From Microbacterium sp. YJN-G (GTDB lineage: Bacteria > Actinomycetota > Actinomycetes > Actinomycetales > Microbacteriaceae): DNA of 64,000 nt. Location of the stretch: assembly GCF_015040615.1 (NCBI RefSeq), contig NZ_CP060402.1, positions 682,001 through 746,000 on the forward strand. The letters run 5' to 3'. Shown piece after piece: positions 43,590 to 51,979 of the stretch. Numbering within the stretch: the stretch's first letter is position 1; the number at the start of each line of letters is the position of its first letter. Under the pieces are notes generated by a model, which worked only from the letters and a program-made list of their open reading frames with translations, was not told the DNA's origin and did no database searches. The position numbers were made by a program, and so were the translations under genes.

Positions 43590-43841
43590 TCAGGGCTGGG
43601 CGTCGCGGCGGCGGGCGAGCGCGGCGACGATGGCATCCGCGGCGTCCGCTCCGGCGCCGGTGTCGGCGGCGGCGGTGTTCTCGGCCACGACGGCGTTCAC
43701 GATCTCGGAGCGCTGGATGCGGGTCTCACGGGGGGCGTTCACCCCGATGCGGATGCTGTCGCCCTTGATGTCGAGCAGCGTGACCTCGATCTCGCCGCCG
43801 ATCAGAACGCTCTCACCGATCTTCCTCGTCAACACCAGCAT
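43590..43841 (-). CDS. csrA: Carbon storage regulator, RNA-binding protein
   Basis: An 83-residue CsrA. The core is canonical: MLVLTRKIGESVLIGGEIEV, LLDIKGDSIRIGVNAPRE, IQRSEIV, with R6 and the Arg of IQRSEI at the RNA-contact positions. It binds GGA motifs in mRNA leaders and usually blocks ribosomes. Here it is the last gene of the flagellar cluster, 9 bases after flhA. The usual protein antagonist gene fliW is not recognisable in this window. Three surface-polysaccharide leaders in the window carry multiple GGGGA loops and are candidate targets. The C-terminal 25 residues are an Ala/Asp-rich tail longer than in E. coli. Confidence 0.94.
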   Translation of the reverse strand: MLVLTRKIGESVLIGGEIEVTLLDIKGDSIRIGVNAPRETRIQRSEIVNAVVAENTAAADTGAGADAADAIVAALARRRDAQP

Positions 43842-43850
43842 CGTTTCAGC

Positions 43851-45926
43851 CTACTGGTCTGCCGGCACGAGACCGCTGACCGCCTGCTGCGCGCCGTCGC
43901 GGACGACTCCGACGGTCTCGATCCCGAACGCCCCGGTGGCCTCGGTGTACGACAGCACGGGCAGCCCGTCGGTCTGCGCCGACACCATGCGTCGCACGGC
44001 CGAGCGCAGCGACGGCGCGCACACGAGCACCGGCTCGCCTCCGTCACCGGCGGATGCCGCGGCAACGGCCTGGCGCACCGACTCGACGACCGCCTCCATG
44101 CGGTGCGGGTCGAAGACGATCTGCGGGCCATCGTCGCCCATCCGCAGGCTCTCGAGCATCGCCTGCTCGAGCAGCGGGTTGATCATGATCACGCGCAGCG
44201 TGCCGCCCTCGGCGAACCGCGCCGCGATGGCGGGGCCGAGCGCGGCACGGGCGGCCTCGATGAGCCCCTCGGGGTCGGTCGACGTCTTCGCGCGCAGCGC
44301 GAGCGCCTCGTAGATGCGGCTGAGGTCGTTGATCGGCACCCGCTCGGCCAGCAGCCCCTGCAGCACCCGCTGGATCTCGGCCAGCGACAGCAGTGCTGGC
44401 GTGAGCTCCTCCACCGCCGAGGGCGAGACCTGCTTGAGCGCGTCGGTGAGCTGACGCACATCCTCGCGGCTGAGCAGCCGTGCGGCGCCCGCGTGGATCA
44501 CGCTCGACAGGTGCGTGATGACCACGCTCGCCCGGTCGACGGTGGTCGCCCCGGCGAGTTCGGCGCTGTGCCGCATCTCCACCGGGATCCACTTGCCCTC
44601 CAGACCGAAGACCGGGTCGTGCACGGCGGCTCCCGGCAGCGAGTCCAGGCCCGAGCCGAGGGCCAGCATCCTTCCCGGCGGCACGACGCCGCGTGCGGCC
44701 TCGACGCCGGCGATGCGGATGACATAGGTCGAGGGCGGCAGCTCCACGCTGTCGCGGGTGCGCACGGGCGGCACGATCAGGCCGAGGTCCAGCGCGATGC
44801 GGCGGCGCAGCGACCGCACCCGGGCGAGCAGGTCGTCGGGCCCGCCGGTGACGAGGTCGACGACGTCGGAGGCGAGCAAGATCTCCAGCGAGTGCACCCG
44901 CATCCGCTCCATGAGATCTTCGTTGCTGTCGCCCGACGGGGCGTCGGGCGATGCGGCCTCGGCGGCGGCGGCCTCCGCCGCGGCATCCTTCTGGTTCGCC
45001 TTGATCCGCTGGGCGGCGAGGATCAGCAGCCCGCCGATGGCGATGAAGGTGAGCATCGGCATGCCGGGGATGAACGACATGACGATCGCCGCGCAGCCGG
45101 CGATGTTCAGCGCCGTCACCGACTGGCCCAGCTGCGCGAACGACTCGCTGCCCATCTCGGTCTCGGCGTTCGAGCGGGTGACGATCATGCCCGTCGACAC
45201 GGCCATCAGCAGCGCCGGGATCTGGGTGACCAGGCCGTCGCCGATCGTCAGCAGGCTGTAGGTGCTGACCGCCTCGTCGATGGCCATCTCGTGCTGCACC
45301 ATGCCGATGGCGATGCCGCCGATGACGTTGATGATGATGATCACCAGGCCCGCGATCGCGTCGCCCTTGACGAACTTCGAGGCACCGTCCATGGCGCCGT
45401 AGAAGTCGGCCTCGGCGGCCACCTCCGCACGGCGCTCGCGCGCCTGCGCGTCGGTGATGAGGCCGGCGTTGAGGTCTGCGTCGATGGCCATCTGCTTGCC
45501 GGGCATGGCGTCGAGGGTGAAGCGCGCGCCGACCTCGGCGACGCGCTCGGCGCCCTTGGTGACCACGACGAACTGGATCACCACGAGGATGAGGAATACC
45601 ACCGCGCCGATGATGAGCGACCCGCCGACGGCGATGTGGCCGAACGCCTCGATCACCTGACCGGCGTACGCCTCACCCAGCACGAGACGGGTGGATGCGA
45701 CGTTCAAGCCGAGCCGGAACAGCGTCGCCACGAGCAGCAGCGACGGGAAGACCGAGAAGTCCAGCGGCTTGCGGATGAACATCGTCGTCAGCAGGATGAC
45801 CAGCGCGAACAGGATGTTCAGGATGATCAGCACGTCCAGCAGCAGCGGCGGCACCGGCACCACGAGCAGCATGATGATGCCCACCACGGCGATCGGCACC
45901 GCGATCCTGTTCAGCATTCCGCGCAT
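43851..45926 (-). CDS. flhA: Flagellar export gate protein FlhA
   Basis: A 691-residue core component of the flagellar type III export apparatus. Eight N-terminal helices (residues 8-320) begin VPIAVVGIIMLLVVPVPPLL and include FPSLLLVATLFRLGLNVAST and the FHIPEP-type region VKGDAIAGLVIIIINVIGG. The cytoplasmic FlhA-C domain follows, with LPPSTYVIRIAGVEAARG, TVVDRASVVITHLSSVI, REDVRQLTDALKQ and a conserved VNPLLEQ-like MINPLLEQAML. It binds export substrates and chaperones at the membrane base. The start is preceded by GAGGAGGA. Upstream lie 40 bases of GATGACG repeats that separate it from flhB. csrA follows 9 bases later. Confidence 0.96.
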   Translation of the reverse strand: MRGMLNRIAVPIAVVGIIMLLVVPVPPLLLDVLIILNILFALVILLTTMFIRKPLDFSVFPSLLLVATLFRLGLNVASTRLVLGEAYAGQVIEAFGHIAVGGSLIIGAVVFLILVVIQFVVVTKGAERVAEVGARFTLDAMPGKQMAIDADLNAGLITDAQARERRAEVAAEADFYGAMDGASKFVKGDAIAGLVIIIINVIGGIAIGMVQHEMAIDEAVSTYSLLTIGDGLVTQIPALLMAVSTGMIVTRSNAETEMGSESFAQLGQSVTALNIAGCAAIVMSFIPGMPMLTFIAIGGLLILAAQRIKANQKDAAAEAAAAEAASPDAPSGDSNEDLMERMRVHSLEILLASDVVDLVTGGPDDLLARVRSLRRRIALDLGLIVPPVRTRDSVELPPSTYVIRIAGVEAARGVVPPGRMLALGSGLDSLPGAAVHDPVFGLEGKWIPVEMRHSAELAGATTVDRASVVITHLSSVIHAGAARLLSREDVRQLTDALKQVSPSAVEELTPALLSLAEIQRVLQGLLAERVPINDLSRIYEALALRAKTSTDPEGLIEAARAALGPAIAARFAEGGTLRVIMINPLLEQAMLESLRMGDDGPQIVFDPHRMEAVVESVRQAVAAASAGDGGEPVLVCAPSLRSAVRRMVSAQTDGLPVLSYTEATGAFGIETVGVVRDGAQQAVSGLVPADQ

Positions 45927-45929
45927 GCG

Positions 45930-45975
45930 GTCCTCCTCGTCATCATCCTCGTCATCGTCATCGTCGTCATCCGGC
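45930..45975 (-). repeat. Simple GATGACG repeat between flhB and flhA
   Basis: On the minus strand the end of flhB and the 40-base gap consist of imperfect GATGACGA units ending in GAGGAGGA, the flhA ribosome-binding site. Slippage here would change the flhB-flhA spacing. Confidence 0.6.
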
Positions 45976-47067
45976 CGCCGCCCCCGCTGCGCTCGGCACG
46001 GGCAGGGAATGGATGCCGCGCGCGGACCCGCGCCGGCGCAGCATGTCGACGAACACCAGCACCCGGGCGACGGCGGTGTACAGCTCTTCGGGGATCTCCT
46101 GCCCCAGCTCGCAGGCGGCGTGCAGCGCGCGGGCGAGCGGGATGTCGCGCACCATCGGCACCCCGGCCTCCTTGGCGCGGTCGCGGATGCGCTCGGCGAT
46201 GACGCCCTTGCCCTTCGCGACGACCTTCGGGGCCGACCGGCCGACGTCGTAGCGCAGAGCCACCGCGACGTGGGTGGGGTTCACGAGCACGACGTCCGAT
46301 CCCGAGACCGCCGCGATCATGCGGTTGCGGCTCATCGCCAGCTGCCGCGAGCGACGCTGCTGGCGGATGAGCGGGTCGCCCTCGGAGTTCTTGTTCTCGT
46401 CGCGCACCTCGCGCTTGGTCATGCGGGTGTGCTTGGTGTTGCGGCGCATCACGACGAAGACGTCGATGGCCGCCAGCCCCAGTCCCACCGCGATCGCGAC
46501 CTGCAGCAGGGCGGCCGTGCCGTCGGCGGCGATGGTCAGCAGCCGCGAGACCGAGTGCGCCCCGGCGACCGAGAGCACGGGAACCAGGGTGGCGATCACG
46601 GCCCACAGCGCCAGGGCGATCGCCCCCGTCTTCAGCAGTGCCTTCGCGCCCTCCCACAGCGCCTGCAGCCCGAAGATGCGCTTCATGCCCGAGACGAGAT
46701 TGAACTGCTCGTAGCGGCCCGACAGCTTGCGCATCCGCACGCCGCCCTGCACGACCGCGCCGACCAGGGTGACCACGACGACGGCTGTCAGCAGCGTGCC
46801 CAGGGTCGGCATGATCGAGCCGAGTCCCAGGCCGAGCACGCCGAGCGCGGCGGCCGGCGACGGGTCGCGCATCACCGACGAGAGCGTGATCAGCTGCTCG
46901 GTGCCGGCCGAGGCGCCGGCCGAGACCGCCGCGGGCATGGTGATCGCCGCGGCCATGATCCCCAGCCACGCGGTGAGGTCCTGGCTGCGCGAGAGCCGGC
47001 CCTTCTGCCGCGCTTCGCGCAGGTGCTTCTCGGTGGCTTTCTCGCTGCGCTCACCGCTGTCGCTCAT
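45967..47067 (-). CDS. flhB: Flagellar export switch protein FlhB
   Basis: A 366-residue export apparatus protein. The N-terminus SGERSEKATEKHLREARQKG is the classical FlhB start. Four helices follow, then the self-cleaving site NPTH at residues 263-266 in VVLVNPTHVAVALRY. Cleavage between Asn and Pro switches export from rod/hook to filament subunits. The C-terminal FlhB-C domain ends with a flexible Ala/Gly tail. ATG at 47067 overlaps the fliR stop by four bases, and longer frames upstream are antisense-like extensions. It follows fliR directly, unlike fliR-flhB fusions in some bacteria. Confidence 0.96.
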   Translation of the reverse strand: MSDSGERSEKATEKHLREARQKGRLSRSQDLTAWLGIMAAAITMPAAVSAGASAGTEQLITLSSVMRDPSPAAALGVLGLGLGSIMPTLGTLLTAVVVVTLVGAVVQGGVRMRKLSGRYEQFNLVSGMKRIFGLQALWEGAKALLKTGAIALALWAVIATLVPVLSVAGAHSVSRLLTIAADGTAALLQVAIAVGLGLAAIDVFVVMRRNTKHTRMTKREVRDENKNSEGDPLIRQQRRSRQLAMSRNRMIAAVSGSDVVLVNPTHVAVALRYDVGRSAPKVVAKGKGVIAERIRDRAKEAGVPMVRDIPLARALHAACELGQEIPEELYTAVARVLVFVDMLRRRGSARGIHSLPVPSAAGAAAG

Positions 47068-47825
47068 CGCCCCACCCCCTGCATCATCCTCAGGGCCTGC
47101 GAGGTGAGGGCGTCGACGATGCCCGGCAGGGCGATGAACGTGAAGCCGACGAGCACCAGGGTGAGCAGGATCTTGATCGGGAAGCCCATCGCGAAGGCGT
47201 TCAGCGCCGGGGCGACGCGGGTGATCAGACCGAGTCCGGCGTCGGCGAGGAACAGCACGAGCAGCAGGGGACCGGCGATCTGCACGGTCGCGAGGAACAT
47301 CTGCACCAGGCCGTCGACCAGCAGCTGCGCCGGCGACGACAGGTCGAACACGCCGTCGATCGGCACGACGTCGAAGCTGCGCGCCAGCCCGCCCAGCACC
47401 ACCTGATAGCCGCCCGAGGCGAACAGCAGGGCGAGCGCGGTGAGGTGGAACAGCCGGGTGAACTGGGCGCCGTTGATCTGCGAGTGCGGGTCGAAGGCCT
47501 GCGCGAGCTGGAACCCGCCGAACACGTCGATCAGGCTTCCCGCGCCCTGCACCGCCGAGAAGCACAGCATCACGAGAAAGCCGAGCAGCGCGCCGGTGAG
47601 CACCTGCAGCGTGAGCGCGCCGAAGAATGCCGCCGTGCCCAGGCTCTCGTAGCCGGGGGTGACCGTCCCCGACAGGGCGAGGGCGACCGCCACGGCGAGC
47701 ATCGCCTTGATCCGCACCGGGATCGCGCCGTATGAGAACGGCGGCGCGATCATCACGAACGCGGTGACGCGGACCCCGGCGAGCATGGTCGCCTCGATCC
47801 AGGCGAAGTCGATCGGGATGAACAC
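47064..47825 (-). CDS. fliR: Flagellar export apparatus protein FliR
   Basis: A 253-residue membrane protein of the export channel. About six helices are visible, with FVMIAPPFSYGAIPVRIKAM, GFLVMLCFSAVQGAGSLIDV (the conserved polar face), FSYFGGFQ-like DVFGGFQLAQAFDPHSQ, and NAFAMGFPIKILLTLVLVGF near the end. FliP5-FliQ4-FliR1 form the spiral channel through which axial proteins pass. It starts one base after the fliQ stop and overlaps flhB by four bases. Confidence 0.94.
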   Translation of the reverse strand: MFIPIDFAWIEATMLAGVRVTAFVMIAPPFSYGAIPVRIKAMLAVAVALALSGTVTPGYESLGTAAFFGALTLQVLTGALLGFLVMLCFSAVQGAGSLIDVFGGFQLAQAFDPHSQINGAQFTRLFHLTALALLFASGGYQVVLGGLARSFDVVPIDGVFDLSSPAQLLVDGLVQMFLATVQIAGPLLLVLFLADAGLGLITRVAPALNAFAMGFPIKILLTLVLVGFTFIALPGIVDALTSQALRMMQGVGR

Positions 47826-47826
47826 C

Positions 47827-48102
47827 TCAGCCGCCGCTCAGCAGCATCGGGATGCGGTCGAACATCATCTCGGTGAACTGCACGATCTCTGAGATCATCC
47901 AGTTGCCGGCGATCAGCAGCGCGATGCCGACCGCGACGATCTTCGGGACGAACGACAGCGTCACCTCCTGCACCTGGGTGATCGACTGCAGCAGTGAGAT
48001 GGCGAACCCGACCACGAGCGCGGTCACCAGCAGGGGAGCAGCCAGCTTCGCGGCGATGATCAGGCCCTGCGTCCCGATGTCGAGTACGGCTTCGGGACTC
48101 AT
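47827..48102 (-). CDS. fliQ: Flagellar export apparatus protein FliQ
   Basis: A 91-residue hairpin membrane protein with two helices, LIIAAKLAAPLLVTALVVGF and FVPKIVAVGIALLIAGNWM, and the conserved linker ISLLQSITQVQEVTLSFVPK. It is part of the FliPQR channel. ATG at 48102 overlaps the fliP stop by four bases, and this start was chosen because it gives the normal family length. Much longer open frames through it are not real. Confidence 0.93.
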   Translation of the reverse strand: MSPEAVLDIGTQGLIIAAKLAAPLLVTALVVGFAISLLQSITQVQEVTLSFVPKIVAVGIALLIAGNWMISEIVQFTEMMFDRIPMLLSGG

Positions 48103-49016
48103 CCGACACCTCCATAACTCTCCAGCAGGGTGCGCACGATGAGCCCCCAGCCGTCGACGAGGATGAACAGCAGGATCTTGAACGGCAGCGAGATCATCAC
48201 GGGCGGAAGCATCATCATGCCCATCGACATCAGCGCCGCGGCGACCACGAGGTCGATCACGAGGAACGGCACGAAGATGACGAACCCGATGATGAACGCG
48301 GCCCGCAGCTCCGAGATCATGAACGCCGGGATGAGCGTGTGCATCGGCACGCTCTGCGGGTCGTCGGGGTTCGGCAGAGACGCGATGCGCGTCATCAGCG
48401 CGAGGTCCTCTTCGCGGGTGTAGCGCAGCATCCAGTCCCGCAGCGGCGGCTGGCCGAGATCGAACGCCTGCGCGAACGTGATCGACCCGTCGATGTACGG
48501 CTGCACCGCGACCTCGTTGATGTCGGTGAGCACCGGCCACATGATGAACAGCGACAGGAACAGGGCGAGCCCGGCGAGCACCTGGTTCGGCGGGATGGTC
48601 GGCAGCGACAGCGCGTTGCGGGTCATCGCCAGCACCACGAAGATCTTCGTGAACGACGACATCATCAGCAGCAGCGCGGGTGCGATCGAGAGCACCGTGA
48701 TGCCCAGCAGCGTGAGGATCGACGTCGACGGCGTCCCGTCGACGCCATTGATGTCGATCGTGATCCCCTCGCCCTCCGGCTCGGTCGGAGGGATCGGAGC
48801 CTCGGGGTCCTCGGGGTCGGTGACGGCGGCGGGGATGGTCAGATCTGCGGATGCCGTGGCGGCGGATGCTGTTGTCGCGGCCGCCTGCGCGCCGGCCACA
48901 CCGGCCCCTGCCGCCTGTGCGCTCGCACCGGAGCCGAGCGCTGCGGCGCCGGCGAGCAGCAGACCGCAGATGAACAGGAGGATGCCGCGCGCCCCCCGCG
49001 CTGCCGGCCGGATCAT
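48099..49016 (-). CDS. fliP: Flagellar export apparatus protein FliP
   Basis: A 305-residue protein. A cleavable signal-like segment (LLFICGLLLAGAAALGSGAS) and an Ala/Pro-rich linker of 70 residues precede the FliP core: LLMMSSFTKIFVVLAMTRNA, LPTIPPNQVLAGLALFLSLF, RDWMLRYTREEDLALM, TLIPAFMISELRAAFIIGF and SMGMMMLPPVMISLPFKILL. FliP forms most of the export channel. The periplasmic-type linker is longer than in E. coli (245 residues total there). It overlaps fliO and fliQ by four bases each. Confidence 0.96.
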   Translation of the reverse strand: MIRPAARGARGILLFICGLLLAGAAALGSGASAQAAGAGVAGAQAAATTASAATASADLTIPAAVTDPEDPEAPIPPTEPEGEGITIDINGVDGTPSTSILTLLGITVLSIAPALLLMMSSFTKIFVVLAMTRNALSLPTIPPNQVLAGLALFLSLFIMWPVLTDINEVAVQPYIDGSITFAQAFDLGQPPLRDWMLRYTREEDLALMTRIASLPNPDDPQSVPMHTLIPAFMISELRAAFIIGFVIFVPFLVIDLVVAAALMSMGMMMLPPVMISLPFKILLFILVDGWGLIVRTLLESYGGVG

Positions 49017-49546
49017 CGCGTGCGTCGCAGGAACTCGGCGGTCTGCCGCCAGGTCTCGGGGGAGAGGATCGACCCGCGCAGCGGGTCGGCTCGACGGGTG
49101 CGGCGGTGGCGTCGCAGCGACGGCTGGTCCGCGGATGCCGCAGCCTCGGCCGCGAGCAGCCGCTCGAACTCGCCGCGCGACGACGGGGCCGCCTGGCCCG
49201 CGGCATCCGCGTCGCGTGCGACGGCATCCGATCCCGCCGGAACGATCTCGGGGGCGGCGGATGCCGGCGTCGAGTGCAGCACGGGGTGCGTGACGTGTCC
49301 GGCGGGCAGGCTGTCGAGCAGGTTCACGCCGTGCTCGGTGACGCCGAGCACGTACCGGCGGTCGTCGGTCTCGACGATCACGAGCTGCGCCTTGGCACCC
49401 AGCGAGCGACGGCTCACGACCGTGACCTCGGCCTCGTCGCGGCGCTGCGTCATCCGTTTGCCGACCCGGCGCTGTACATACCAGAGCAGCCCGAGCACCG
49501 CCGCCAGCGAGAGGGCGACGCGCAGCAGCAGGAGCAGCTCGTCCAG
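49013..49546 (-). CDS. fliO: Flagellar biosynthesis protein FliO, probable CUG start
   Basis: A FliO-family protein of about 177 residues, a chaperone for FliP assembly. It has one N-terminal helix and a conserved cytoplasmic block TVVSRRSLGAKAQLVIVETD with RYVLGVTEHGVNLL. The first conventional start is GTG at 49498, but that cuts the membrane helix in half (leaving LGLLWYVQ). Reading from CTG at 49546, one base after the fliN stop and six bases after GAGG, restores a full helix, ELLLLLRVALSLAAVLGLLW. I therefore favour CTG and treat 49498 as the alternative. The C-terminal half is low-complexity, Ala/Pro/Arg-rich. Confidence 0.78.
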   Translation of the reverse strand: MDELLLLLRVALSLAAVLGLLWYVQRRVGKRMTQRRDEAEVTVVSRRSLGAKAQLVIVETDDRRYVLGVTEHGVNLLDSLPAGHVTHPVLHSTPASAAPEIVPAGSDAVARDADAAGQAAPSSRGEFERLLAAEAAASADQPSLRRHRRTRRADPLRGSILSPETWRQTAEFLRRTR

Positions 49547-49547
49547 G

Positions 49548-50207
49548 TCAGACCTCGGCGTTCTCGAGGATCCGGGTGATGCGCACCGCGTAGTCCTGGT
49601 CGACCACGACGATCTCGCCGTGCGCGATGACCCGGCCGTTCAGCAGCACGTCGGCCGGTGCGCCGGCCGAGCGGTCGAGCTCGACGATGCGGCCGGGCTC
49701 GAGGTCGAGCACGTCACGCACGGCCATGCGAGTGCGGCCGATCTCGACCGTCAGGTCCATCTCGACGCCGGCGATGCGCTGCAGGCGACGCGAGGCGGCA
49801 GGTGCCGACTGCGGGCTGTGCGTGATGCGCACGGCGATCCGGCCGATCGTGCGTCCGGTGTCGTCCTGCAGATCGAACAGCTGCGTCGCCGGGTGCGAGA
49901 ACACCGCCGAGGCGTCGCCCGCGGTCACGGCGTCCAGCCGTCCGGCGCCCAGGGCGCCTGCCGCCGACTCCAGCGGACCCTGCAGGCGGTCGGTGAGAGC
50001 GGCATCCGCCAGCCCGTCGATGAGCGCGTCGGGCTCGAGGATCTGCACGGCGATCTGGGCGCTGGCCTCGCCGACGTATGTGACGATCACGGCATCCCCG
50101 GTGTCGCCCGACGCCTGCGACGCGACGGCCGTGGTCGGCGCGGCGGTGGGCAGCCGTGCCGCGAAGGCGGCGGCCACGGCGGATTCGAAGGCGATGGTGG
50201 TGGTCAC
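49548..50207 (-). CDS. fliN: Flagellar switch protein FliN, with N-terminal extension
   Basis: A 219-residue protein whose last 80 residues are the FliN/SpoA domain: EMDLTVEIGRTRMAVRDVLD, LEPGRIVELDRSAGAPADVL and the closing VVVDQDYAVRITRIL. It forms the lower C-ring that contacts the export ATPase complex and switches motor direction. The first 130 residues form an extra Ala-rich region not present in E. coli FliN (137 residues). It may be an additional switch or FliY-like domain, but I see no complete CheC phosphatase signature. GTG start at 50207 overlaps the fliM stop by four bases. Confidence 0.92.
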   Translation of the reverse strand: MTTTIAFESAVAAAFAARLPTAAPTTAVASQASGDTGDAVIVTYVGEASAQIAVQILEPDALIDGLADAALTDRLQGPLESAAGALGAGRLDAVTAGDASAVFSHPATQLFDLQDDTGRTIGRIAVRITHSPQSAPAASRRLQRIAGVEMDLTVEIGRTRMAVRDVLDLEPGRIVELDRSAGAPADVLLNGRVIAHGEIVVVDQDYAVRITRILENAEV

Positions 50208-51124
50208 GGAGTCTCCTGAGCGGGGGCGGTGGCGGCGTTCGTCGAGGTGACGATGCAGGCGAGGCGGGCGCCGCTGGCGCCGACCGCGGCGGTCGCGACC
50301 GAGTGGTCGCCGACCATCAGATCCAGCGGGCGGTCCGCGGCATGCGGGAAGGTGAGCAGATCGCCGACGGCGAGGTCGAGCACCTCGTGCGGGCGCACGG
50401 TGCGCGGCGCCAGCCGCAGCGCCAGCTCGATCGGCGTGTACTCGACGTGACGGTCGATCACACCGGCCTCGGCGCCGTCGGCGGGGCCGGTGGCGCCGGC
50501 GGTGAACGACTGCAGGATCACCGTCGCGGGCAGCATGATGCTCGCCTCCAGCGGGCGCCCGCCGGAGAGGATCGAGAAGTGCGCGACGATCACCGGCTCG
50601 TTCGCGGCGGCCACCTGGGTGAACTGCGAGCTGTGCTGGATGCCGGCGATCGTGATGCCCTCGGGCAGCAGACCGTCCAATGAATGGGTGAGATGCTCCA
50701 CGGCATCCGTCATCACCGAGCGCACCAGCGCCTGCTCGATGTGGGTGAGCGGGCGGCCCTCCGTGGTGTCGACCGCCCGGCCACCGACCATCTGCACGAC
50801 CCAGGCGGTCGCCAGCGACGCGGGGAACTGGATGACCGCGCGCGCGTCGGTGCCGGGGATCGCGCACACCACGAGCGTCGTGGCCGGGGGGAGCGTGCGA
50901 CCGTACTCGTCGTAGGTCTGCATCGCCACCGACTCGACGGCCACATGCGCGCGGCCGTGCGTGCGGGCGGACAGCTGCGAACCCCACTGGCGCGAGAACG
51001 TCTCGAACGACATCTCCAGCACGCGGGCGTGCTCGCGCGACAGGGTCGTCGAACGGCCGAAATCGTACAGTTCGACTTCGGCTCCGCCGCGCACGTCTGA
51101 ACGCGCGCTGTCCTCGATCACCAC
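50204..51124 (-). CDS. fliM: Flagellar switch protein FliM, lacking the CheY-binding N-peptide
   Basis: A 306-residue FliM. The middle domain starts LYDFGRSTTLSREHARVLEM and includes VQMVGGRAVDTTEGRPLTHI and GLLPEGITIAGIQHSSQFTQ. A C-terminal SpoA-like domain (RTVRPHEVLDLAVGDLLTF) pairs with FliN. The usual N-terminal peptide of the LSQxEIDALL type, which binds phosphorylated CheY, is missing. Only 17 residues precede LYDFGR, and upstream codons reach a stop without any start codon. Motor switching by CheY may therefore use another protein such as the extended FliN. GTG start at 51124. No fliL gene lies between motB and fliM. Confidence 0.93.
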   Translation of the reverse strand: MVIEDSARSDVRGGAEVELYDFGRSTTLSREHARVLEMSFETFSRQWGSQLSARTHGRAHVAVESVAMQTYDEYGRTLPPATTLVVCAIPGTDARAVIQFPASLATAWVVQMVGGRAVDTTEGRPLTHIEQALVRSVMTDAVEHLTHSLDGLLPEGITIAGIQHSSQFTQVAAANEPVIVAHFSILSGGRPLEASIMLPATVILQSFTAGATGPADGAEAGVIDRHVEYTPIELALRLAPRTVRPHEVLDLAVGDLLTFPHAADRPLDLMVGDHSVATAAVGASGARLACIVTSTNAATAPAQETP

Positions 51125-51169
51125 GACCCCGACTATCGGGCGGTGATCCGCGCGCGTAAGCAGTCTGTG

Positions 51170-51979
51170 TCAGCGAACCGGTGAGCTCGCCTGCAGACCC
51201 GGAAGCAGCTGGCGCACCTCCTCCTCGGCATCCGAGAGGATGACGACGTCGACGCGGCGGTTCTTCGCGAGCGCCTCCTTCGAGCGGCCCTCCGCGATGG
51301 GCCTGGCGTCGCCGAATCCGACCGATTTGATCGCGGCCGGGTTGATGCCGTCCGCCTCGACCAGACGCCGCAGCACCTGGGTCGCGCGGGCGGACGAGAG
51401 CTCCCAGTTCGTCGCGAACGGGGCGGCCGACTGGCGGTTGTCGGCGTGCCCTTCGACGGAGATCTCATTCGGCACCGTCACGAGCACGGCTCCGAGCGCA
51501 TCGATGATGCGCACCGCGACGTCGCTGAGCGCGGTGCTGTTCGTGGCGAAGAAGGTCTCGGCGCTGACCAGGCTGACCGTCAGCCCGCGCGCGTCGATCG
51601 TGAACGTCGCCTTGTCGCCCAAGCCGTTCTGCTCGAGCGCGGTGCGCAGGCGCTCGCGCAGGGCCGAGAGGTTGTCGAACTCCTTCTGCGCGGCGCTCAG
51701 CTCGACGTCGGCGAAGGCCTCGCCGTCCTCGTCGACCAGCTCGGCGGGCACGATCACGCCCTCGGAGACGTCGATGCGCTCGCTCTCCTCCTGACCGAAG
51801 CCGGTCGCCAGCGACGAACGCAGCGCGTCGAACTTCTGCTGGTCGACGGATGACATGGCGAACAGCACGATGAACATGCACATGAGCACCGTGACCATGT
51901 CGAGGTACGATGCCATCCACCGCTCGTCGGGGCCGCTGTGCCCCTCGGGTTCGACGCGACGGCGCCGGCGGATGCTCAT
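51170..51979 (-). CDS. motB: Flagellar stator protein MotB
   Basis: A 269-residue stator subunit. A basic N-terminus precedes one helix, YLDMVTVLMCMFIVLFAMSS, whose Asp27 is the ion-carrying residue. Then come a plug/linker region and a C-terminal OmpA-like peptidoglycan-binding domain with EISVEGHADNRQSA, NWELSSARATQVLRRLVE and GFGDARPIAEGRSKEALAKN. It anchors the stator to the cell wall. It overlaps motA by four bases. Whether the motor uses protons or sodium cannot be decided from this sequence. A 45-base gap without fliL follows, then fliM. Confidence 0.95.
   Translation of the reverse strand: MSIRRRRRVEPEGHSGPDERWMASYLDMVTVLMCMFIVLFAMSSVDQQKFDALRSSLATGFGQEESERIDVSEGVIVPAELVDEDGEAFADVELSAAQKEFDNLSALRERLRTALEQNGLGDKATFTIDARGLTVSLVSAETFFATNSTALSDVAVRIIDALGAVLVTVPNEISVEGHADNRQSAAPFATNWELSSARATQVLRRLVEADGINPAAIKSVGFGDARPIAEGRSKEALAKNRRVDVVILSDAEEEVRQLLPGLQASSPVR

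Noticed and set aside
42975..46202. Plus-strand frame of 1075 codons across tsaE end, repeats, csrA and flhA
   Set aside because: Runs antisense through well-supported flhA and csrA. Composition is low-complexity and repeat-derived.
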